Positions 56,565 through 64,000 of a stretch of DNA of 64,000 nt are shown piece after piece. The notes under the pieces were generated by a model. The model worked only from the letters and a program-made list of their open reading frames with translations, made no database searches and was not told where the DNA came from. Every line of letters begins with the position of its first letter. Positions within the stretch are counted from its first letter, which is position 1. Position numbers and translations under genes: made by a program. The stretch is from Lactarius indigo (Eukaryota; Basidiomycota; Agaricomycetes; Russulales; Russulaceae): assembly GCA_025766275.1 (NCBI GenBank), contig JAFKAC010000006.1, forward strand, positions 496,001-560,000, read 5' to 3'.

Positions 56565-58466
56565 TGAGCCCCTTACCCACCCCACTGACGGACGAGCCCC
56601 CCACGCGTGCAGGCGATGCTCCTGGAATTGAACAGTACTATGGTGATGGTCGGAAAATGCAGAAGAACTTTGGACGTTGCCTCAACTGAGGTCAAGACGC
56701 TACCACTACAAATACTATAAACACCCGTCGCTCGTTATTAACTTAGTTACCGTACCGTACAATTATTCAACACAGATCCTGTTAGAATGCACGCAATCCT
56801 ATTGACTATTGAATCAGTGGGTAAATTCTTCTCAGCAGACACTGAGCAACTAACTCTGAACGTGTGGGTCACTGGGATCACTTATTCATTCCACTCTCCT
56901 TGAATCGAAGAAACGACACGCATTCACACGCTATACAGTAGTGCAGGAAAGGGGGCGCGGAGGGAGAACGGTCATTTTCCCTGTACATTCCGAAAAAGTC
57001 CAGGGCGGGCGAGGGCGACAAGCTGTTTCCGAAAGTCGAACATCACTTGAACCCCGTTTCATACTTGAGTAGAACCCTTTGACCCTGTAAGTTTATTTAT
57101 AGGTGCAGCCGCACACGGTGCGCAAGTTGGTAAAGGCTGGAACTGGCCAGTAGACCTAGCGTGAGTTCATCCGTGGTAGTAACCATTGCAAATTCGAGAA
57201 AGTTCTTTCTATTTTTGTTACTCACAGCTGAACTTACCGTCACAATCGTGCAATTGAAGTCTTTCGGGGGCAAGAGTCGTTCATACCCATATCTTTCTTC
57301 CTTTCCAACGGCGTACTATGTTACTAGCTTGCGTTTCCCAACAGGTCCGAGGGGTGTCTCTTATAACCTGGCAGTTAGTATGCGACCCAGTTAAGTATAG
57401 TACTCCACCCAAACCTGAAGAATTTAGCCATATAGAACAAGTTTGCGCCGTAGCGTTGCACGGGCATCGAGACCGTGGGCTAGATCTTGTGCGGCGTTGA
57501 ACCCCAGTTCGCATGCAACTGACATCGGCCCCAGAACGGGGTTCCTCCATTCTTCATTTGTCAGTGAAGTGAAAGATCCTGGGTAACCGGAATTGAGTAT
57601 AACACCAACGCAAGACCTTTGAGGTGATTCTTATCAGTGGGTGCATTCAAACCCTTTAAAAGTTTTAAGGAAGGATCGATCCCTGCCCGCATAGTACCTC
57701 CCGAGTTCCTTGAGTTGTAGGTCGCTTATTACTTTCATAAGGGTACTTGAAATCCCCATCAAGTACTATGTGAGGGGAAAGGAAAATATAGGGTGCGAAC
57801 TTGCACCAGATTGAAGACGTCGCCTCGGAACATGTGGAATTGACTCATCGACAGCATCCAAGTAGTTGTCATACCAAATTCCAGCCTGAGAGAACCCGAG
57901 CCAGACAAAGCGAAAGATTTCCATCGCGTAACCTTCGACCATTCGACGTCGGAGCAAAATATGCAGTTGTAGGTTCCTGCATTCCGAAGAGTTAGGAGGA
58001 CAAAGCTGGGCAAAAGGGAGCTATAATAGAGTGCTTGATGTTCACACGCCTAGACCCTGATCGGAACAAACTCGGTCTCAGCTTTTGAAACAATCTATCA
58101 CGACTACTCCCACCGCTGTCTACCAACACATCTAAGTACGAGATGTCTTACGGTCGTCTGCAGTCGGAAGGCCGACATTGGCAATTGCATCCCGCCCACT
58201 CTCCTCTGAGGCGGCGGTACATTCACATTTTGTGGACACTGTGGTTGGTGGTCGGGAAACAGAACAATACGGCGCTTTGCTTTGCGGCTGTCGCTTAGAC
58301 CTTGCAGCCACAACCTGACACCACACTCTGGGGCCACAAATAGGCCAATTGGTACCTATAAAAACCAGGGTAAGGGCCGTCTCGGGGGCACCACTTCTTT
58401 CTCCCCAGCCGCTACTAGTACTCGACACCCATCATTTTCTGTGACACCGCTCTTATTTGACGAACC
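56565..58466. other. Gene-poor spacer
   Basis: Almost 2 kb with only overlapping ORFs in conflicting frames (57161-57394 plus, 57281-57550 minus, 58132-58428 minus). No conserved motif, repeat or RNA gene is recognised. Confidence 0.5.
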
Positions 58467-59548
58467 ATGTCTACTCCCGAGGCGCCAATAAAAGCTGAGC
58501 AACTACACGAGATTAGTGATTCTGTGGCAGCTATGGTGGCCTGCATCCTGCAGGAGCAACTTGTGCCCATCATGGAAACTATTCGCGAGCACTCGAGACT
58601 CCTCGATTGGCACTCGGCCCTCCTGAACCACAGCACCATCATGAACCGTTACAACGTCGGGAAGCTCGATGACCTACGCGATCTTCAAACCAACGTAAAG
58701 TGAGTGGTTGTGGACCTTCGGCTAGTGACGCTCTTAGCCTCGCTTATAGTTATAAATTACAGTTCCACATCGACCCGGAGGATAGAAAACGCCCGACCTA
58801 TCGCGGCCCGCAACCTACCTCCGCTCTCCAAAGTACAGCAATTACTACCACGAGCACTACATCTTCTCCCCAGAAAGATGCCGTCCCTCTCTCAAAGGGC
58901 TCACCTGCCGACAGTTCCTCGCGAGATCGCACGGATTCGCCTAGCGGTACCTCATCTGTAACGAGCGCACCTGATGCCCCAACACGTCAGCTCACGCCGG
59001 TTTTCAAACCTCCTGCGAGCAACTCTTCATCGCAGCCAACTCTCCCGAAGGTCGCTGCAGGTGACTGTGGCGCGCCAACAACCACCAAGCGGGGTTTACG
59101 GCGCGAACGTGCCCACGACGAGACGCCAGATCCGATATGGAACTCGTCACGCGAGATCGACCTGTCCGAACCCGTTCCTGCTCCCGTGCCTCCGCCTCCA
59201 TACGTCCCGCCACCAGCCTACACAAACGGGGCAGCCGCGCGCCGCTCCGAGACAAAAGAGGAGGACACACCTGATGCCCGGCCGAGCGAAAAGGCTGCTG
59301 GGAAGAAACGAAAGCGCGACGACGACGGTGAAGCACATGGCGACCCACCTGATTCCAGTTCTGGGTGTGGCGAACCCGAGCGAAAACGCAAGGACACGAC
59401 GATTTCGACGGAACGCATACCCATTCCAGAAAGCTTCCTCAGAGTGGCACGATTGAACATCTTTGGGGAGCCATCTTTCGAAGAACGCCGGTGTGAAGTT
59501 GAGCAGATGAGATACATGAAGAACCTCTTCCGAGGAGGCGCTACTTAG
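58467..59548 (+). CDS. Unrecognised protein with N-terminal helical domain and basic nuclear-type region
   Basis: Two exons (58467-58694 and 58763-59548; donor GTAAAG, acceptor TTACAG) give 337 residues. Residues 1-76 are helical (LHEISDSVAAMVACILQEQ, LVPIMETIREHSRLLDWHSA). The central part is serine/threonine/proline-rich. A basic stretch, KKRKRDD, later ERKRKDT, looks like a nuclear localisation signal. The end (SFLRVARLNIFGEPSF...EQMRYMKNLF) is helical and hydrophobic. I do not recognise the family. The splice keeps frame and removes a short stop-bearing stretch, so the model is reasonable. Confidence 0.6.
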
Positions 59549-59912
59549 CCTCCCTGAGGATCGACATCGTTTGGTAGTTTTCTTATTTCGGTTTTTTTTT
59601 TGGCCTGCGTTTGCATGGACCATTGTCTCTTTACATTACGTCATTCGATATGCCTTACATTCTAAAATGTTGTATACTATCTACCAAAACAGGACTCTGT
59701 AGCCCGCGGACTTTTCCTTCGCCCCCCTCCTTTCGATGCAGATGGCGTCTGATGATTTCGAGAATTGTCGCTAGAACCCCAATATATTGTTGTACGTGCT
59801 CGTAAGGGTAATACAGTAATTAGGCTGTGCAACGGCAACAGTAGGAATTCATAATAGATTGTAAGTTACTTTTGGTAACGTTGTCTCGCCAATAAGACTA
59901 GGTAGATATTCT
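59549..59912. other. Convergent 3' flanks, nothing recognised
   Basis: AT-rich spacer between two convergent genes. Confidence 0.45.
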
Positions 59913-62344
59913 CTAAGCACCAACAGGTGCGCTTACAGCCTGCCCAGCCCCTGCGCTGAGGGTAATCGCTGTTTCCTGATATAAATCACGGACCTGCACA
60001 GACACGGGGTCCACGACGTTCCGCAACGCTGCAAGTACGGCACTCGCGGTCATCTGCAAGCTCCATAGGCTGACCGTCTTGACACGGTGATTAAAGTTGG
60101 CCTGGGTGACGTGATACGCGAACGTGTCGTAGACTTTGAGAGCAATGTCGTCCATAAGGCCAGCTAGTGCGAAAAAATTACGGTCAATCTCGAGTCGCAG
60201 GTATGATTGTGTAGTGTAGGAAACTCACTTTCCCACATCTAGATGACGTCGTCGTAAGGCAGTGTCCGGACCTCAGCAATGAGAGACGTACCGTCCAAGA
60301 GCCATCAAAGTGCTCAAGGCCTTTAACCACCCGACAGCGGACAGGGATCAGCGTACGATTGGCACTATTACAAGGAGTCAGCAATCGCGCACATGAGTCG
60401 CAGAGCATGACCGTAGATCACTTCATGAAGGCCACGATGGGCCGAATGAGTGCATTCGAACTGTAACTGAGTTCGCTAGTCCAAATGGGCACTGCGGCCT
60501 TTAGATCACGGAATCGCAGGTCAATATCGATCACGACTTTGTCTTGTCCGTGCCCCTCGCCTTCACCGTGCTTTTGTGGTACTGTCAAGGGTGGCTTGGC
60601 GAGCTCACGTTGTCCCGGGATACGCTCTCTGACAGCTGCAACGGCTGTGGTGGCTAGCGCATCTATAAGTACGTTCAGCGAGTCGGCGTCAGGGTCCCGC
60701 GGGAACTTGATGTCGAGTACTGCGTCTAATTTTCCAGAAGTTATCCAGGAGATGGGGCCTTCCTCTGTGGTCATTGCCTGGAGATGGTCTATGTTGACAC
60801 CGTCGATTCGGAATCGAGACTGAATCTGTTGCAATCACCGGATGCGAATAAAAAGGCAAGGGGATGCTTACCATCGTAGACCAGCCACCATCCCTGGCAT
60901 CCTGTTCATTCGTTCTTCCGATACTCTGCGGCCGATGCAAACTGAATAGGCAGTTGTCGAACTGTCCCACGATACCTTCCGCCTTTAAAAAGTCATAGAA
61001 TAGCCACTGCTTACGCAGCGTGCCAATATCTGCGCGGAATATTGAAAACGTATAGGGCCGGAATCCTCCTGGTTGATATACGGTGACGAGAACATCTTCT
61101 AATGTGAGTGATTCGAGTTCAAAGTCGCCTTGTTGAGCAATGTGACGAAACGAGGCAGGATCGAGGTCTGGAGACCATCGAACCGAGCGACGATCTAGAG
61201 TAGGATTAAGTAAAGTAATTCGAAACGCCAGATGAAACGGGTGTACCAAGAACACCACGCACACCCTTGATAACAGCGTCCTTCACGAGACCCTTACCAT
61301 CAAGCCACTGCCATAGACTGAGCGTGACATCGATGCTATCAACATTAAGGTCAAACATGGACCACTTGATGTCTTCGTCTGAATTGCGGTGCTTATCACT
61401 AGAATCCTCTTCATCGTCGATCGTGTGGTTCGCCGGATGGTTGCTGACGTCATAGCCTAATGCGGCAGCGTGAATGGTCCTGTTACTTTCGTCTATCCTG
61501 TTGGCGTCAGTGTTGGGTCGTCTTATAATATACACATTCTTGAAAGAAATGCGAGAGTCCTTCCACTTAGGCACAATGGCGGATTCGAAAATAATAGTGA
61601 CGCCTGTCTCGGAAGTGAGATAATCACTAATTGCGCGGGCGACGTAGGCTATGCTCCTCCTCAGCAATGCACAGCGATGTGAAGAGTGGGTGCAACTACC
61701 TTGGAGGCGAAAGCTATTCGCTACTGCGAACACAGCAGAAAAGAATGTCGTTCTGAAAATGGTAAGCACTTAGAGTGGAGCGATGCCACATCCTTAATAC
61801 TCACGTTCCGACCAGGATCCAGAGGCCGTGACCAACCAAGAACCAAGTGACAAAAGCTGAGATATCGTCCGCGTTGAACTTGCGGAAGTTTCGAATGAAA
61901 AACCAGCGAACGCGAACGCGCATGCGCTGGACAAAACCGTTTGCGGCATTAAGGAAAGTCGTCCCGAGAAGGTCTAGAAACGTGGGGGAGTGACTGGGCA
62001 AGTCTACGAAAGAAGCGGGGATAGTTGTTGTCATAAACATGATGAGGGGTGCTATCGGGATTTGAACTATTTTGGTGGGATGTAGCTGTAGAATGCTGTG
62101 GAGGTTGTTGCGGTTCTGGGCTGTGGGGGGTAGCGCGTGTAGAAAATGGCTTGTAGTAAGAAGGGCATGATGAATAGTAGAAAGTACGATGCAATGTAGA
62201 TGTTGGAGTAAATGAAGCCGGGCGAGTAGATATGGAGCGAATAAGGGGCGGTGATGGCCGAGGTTGAGTGAAGAAAGAGCGTATGAGGGAATACCGGTCA
62301 GCGTGGGCAAGACGAGCAGCGAGACTACGCGACGCGGGATACAT
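59913..62344 (-). CDS. MDM31: Mdm31/Mdm32 family mitochondrial inner-membrane protein, with a frame break
   Basis: Needed for mitochondrial shape and phospholipid balance in yeast; it sits in the inner membrane facing the intermembrane space. Exons: 62344-61805, 61752-61700, 61648-61247, 61194-60872, 60825-60422, 60364-60292, 60238-60229 (10 nt) and 60163-59913. A mitochondrial presequence (MYPASRSLAARLAHADRYSL) is followed by membrane-adjacent FNADDISAFVTWFLVGHGLWILVG and TTFFSAVFAVANSF. The conserved intermembrane-space part has VPKWKDSRISFKNVYI, WSMFDLNVDSIDVTLSLWQWLDGKGLVKDAVIKG, RKQWLFYDFLKAEGIVGQFDNCLFSLH, IDGVNIDHL and the C-terminal LMDDIALKVYDTFAYHV. The frame breaks at ~61955: one extra C between RPSRDDF and LNAANGF. 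The exon sum is one over a multiple of three, consistent with that. Confidence 0.86.
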
Positions 62345-62493
62345 TGACAATTGTCGCAGGAACACGGAAACAGGGCTGACATGGGCACACGAGTGGCACA
62401 CGGAACACCGTGGGAATATTACACCGCTCTCCGCGGGCCGGTTATGTTAGCTTTAGCTCAGCTTCTCCTCTCGCCTTACCTGCAACCATCATC
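62345..62493. promoter_or_regulatory. 149-bp divergent promoter region, MDM31 / TMBIM
   Basis: Short head-to-head spacer; the TMBIM side is pyrimidine-rich (CTTCTCCTCTCGCCTTACC) immediately before its ATG. No specific site is claimed. Confidence 0.5.
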
Positions 62494-63636
62494 ATGAGTC
62501 AATATCCAATCCCACCACCCTCCTACGGTTCTACTTCCCCGTCCCCTAAGTCTCCCAATGCTCCACTGCGTGCTGGGCTCAGGTATCAGGATGAGCCTGG
62601 TCCTAGTGCCGGGATTTACAACCAACCTGCCCCTGGAGATCTTCCTGACGATTTCAAGGTTGGTTCGTTGTATCCACTCACCTCTCACATTTTCTGACCT
62701 GTCTCCCAGTACGGCGTCACCGTAACGGAGAGCTCCGTTGAGATCCGCAATGCATTTGTCAGAAAAGTGTATACTATCCTTTGTGCGTCTCTCTCCATTA
62801 CTCTCCTTGACGGAGCTGATGTTCCTGTTCTCTGTTGCAGTTGCTCAAGTTGTGAGTATTTTCGAATGTTCCACTGTCTCTATTTGACCTTAAACCTACT
62901 CTCAGTTAGCTACCACTATCGTAGGTGGTCTCCTGTCTCAGTCCCAGTCAACCATATTTTGGGTTCAGACTCAGTGAGAGCCCCCCAATCCCCACTCTAC
63001 GTGTATTAACAACAGTTCAGTGTCTGGTCATTCTACGTCCCTCTCTTTGGGACCATCGTCGTGCTAGGACTGCTGTACTGGAAGCGCCACAGCCACCCTC
63101 TGAACATCGGTCTCCTGGCACTCTTTACCCTCATGGAGGCATTCACCCTCGGGGTGGTCACTGCTTTTTATGACAACGTGATCGTCCTTCAGGCTCTGCT
63201 CATTACAACTGGTATATTTCTCGGTCTCACACTTTTCACATTGCAGAGCAAGGTAGGTTATTAATCCGGTGCATTCCGATGCATGTTTGATAATGTACGT
63301 TTTAGTATGACTTCTCGGGCATGGGTCCATGGCTGTTTGGTGGCCTTCTTGCCCTGAGTAAGTCTTCCACCTATTCTACCCTGGACCCTCGATCTCATCG
63401 TGCGCAGTGATGACCGGCTTCGTCGGAGTCTTTATCCCATTCAGTTCGACTCTGGATCTCATATACGCTCTCTTGGGGACGCTTCTGTTCAGCGGATACG
63501 TCGTCTACGACACGTACCTCATCAATAGCCGCCTCTCCCCCGACGAATACATCATGGGGCAATTAGTCTCTACCTCGATTTCATCAATCTCTTCCTTAAT
63601 ATCCTCCGTCTCCTGAGTAACATGCAAGATCGCTGA
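62494..63636 (+). CDS. TMBIM / Bxi1-type Bax-inhibitor family membrane protein, with a frame break
   Basis: ER/vacuole/Golgi calcium-leak family protein linked to stress survival. Exons: 62494-62658, 62710-62782, 62841-62851 (11 nt), 62906-62973, 63021-63252, 63306-63357, 63408-63636. A proline-rich N-terminus is followed by ESSVEIRNAFVRKVYTILFAQV, then seven hydrophobic segments (e.g. YVPLFGTIVVLGLLYW, GLLALFTLMEAFTLGVV, VLQALLITTGIFLGLTLFT, FGGLLALMMTGFVGVFIPF, LIYALLGTLLFSGYVVYDT). The family signature is YLINSRLSPDEYIMG. There the frame is lost by one missing G in a run of four (63556-63559); the shifted frame continues with family-like ISLYLDFINLFLNILRLL to a stop at 63636. The exon sum is one short of a multiple of three. 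Confidence 0.9.
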
Positions 63637-64000
63637 ACGGAATTGATTGGACTTGAGTTGGTCTTTATTGTTTCCTTTATGTGTTACCGATCGCCTGGAA
63701 TCTTTGTAAAGTGACCCAAATATATTCTTGCAAAGTCCGCGTGCTTGATGCAGATCGGTCAGCAGAGTGATGATCTCCGCCCTCCATGCGTGTATTTTTA
63801 CCAAGGTGTAACGATGGCACCCTATCCACTCAGACATCGACGGCAGTAAGTAGCGCATCCTCTCACGAACATAGCCCTTCCCTCTTAGATTCCAAGAAAT
63901 TGCTCTTTTGTCTACGTCGTCCTACCCGTTAACGGCGGCGTCACACACTTAGGATCGGCGATGTGCCCCTTCGCCTTGGCCCGGAATGGCAAGCGAAGAT
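63637..64000. other. 3' flank to window end, nothing firm
   Basis: The TMBIM 3' flank, then ~160 bp to the edge. The last bases, read on the plus strand, give a possible coding fragment, RIGDVPLRLGPEWQAK, but it is too short to assign. Confidence 0.35.

Noticed and set aside
61930..61995. Extra intron in MDM31 that would bridge the frame break
   Set aside because: It would delete sequence that reads as family-like in both frames around one extra base; a single-base indel is simpler.
62055..62080. tRNA B-box-like sequence (GTTCAAATCCC on the minus strand)
   Set aside because: Lies in MDM31 coding sequence and I see no matching A box or cloverleaf.
63507..63560. Extra TMBIM intron (donor GTACCT, acceptor TTAG)
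   Set aside because: It would delete the conserved SRLSPDEYIMG signature; one missing G in a G run explains the shift.

Overview
This window looks like nuclear DNA of a filamentous basidiomycete, probably an Agaricomycete. Almost every gene is broken by short introns (42 to 96 nt) with GT..AG borders and CTAAC/CTGAC-like branch sites. The protein set is typical of that group: Smr, sedolisin, LIM-LIM-C1-RhoGAP, Mdm31, TMBIM/Bxi1 and ELL proteins. A lineage such as Rhizoctonia is possible, but I cannot prove it from the sequence.

Layout. (1) 1-2.7 kb: NAD kinase on the minus strand, running off the left edge. (2) 2.6-7.5 kb: two diverged copies of a ~1.8 kb segment holding the 5' end and upstream region of the NAD kinase gene, separated by ~1.2 kb. 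(3) 8-11.1 kb: an ataxin-3-like deubiquitinase (minus) and ATG27 (plus), divergent. (4) 12-13.8 kb: a protein with an N-terminal viroplasmin/RNase H1-type RNA:DNA-hybrid-binding domain. (5) 13.9-23.6 kb: an accessory island. Its centre is a structurally complete Mutator-like element (MULE, 15704-21198) with a perfect 9-bp target-site duplication, ~243-bp terminal inverted repeats, an open six-... five-exon transposase, minisatellites and a tandemly amplified exon-like fragment. Direct ~1.2 kb repeats of a decayed gene family lie on both sides.

(6) 23.6-32 kb: DBP10 helicase and PIG-X sharing a 97-bp divergent promoter, a GNAT acetyltransferase and a sedolisin protease. (7) 32-34.9 kb: gene-poor, with a copia-type gag remnant. 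(8) 34.9-45 kb: a membrane-anchored Smr protein, an F-box protein, a small secreted protein, RPA43 (RNA polymerase I), PAM16 (mitochondrial import motor) and a large coiled-coil protein. (9) 46-64 kb: a LIM-LIM-C1-RhoGAP regulator, KTI12, an ELL elongation factor, two proteins of unknown function, MDM31 and a TMBIM/Bxi1 protein.

The genes do not form one pathway, but several share themes: ribosome production (DBP10, RPA43), translation/elongation (KTI12, ELL), mitochondria (PAM16, MDM31), the endomembrane system (ATG27, PIG-X, TMBIM) and proteolysis (ataxin-3, sedolisin, F-box). Head-to-head gene pairs are common.

Two technical points matter to a reader. Several conserved genes (KTI12, MDM31, TMBIM, RhoGAP) are broken by single-base gains or losses, which suggests uncorrected sequencing indels or decay. 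Gene models here are hand-spliced from reading-frame continuity, family similarity recalled from general knowledge, and splice consensus; no search was run.
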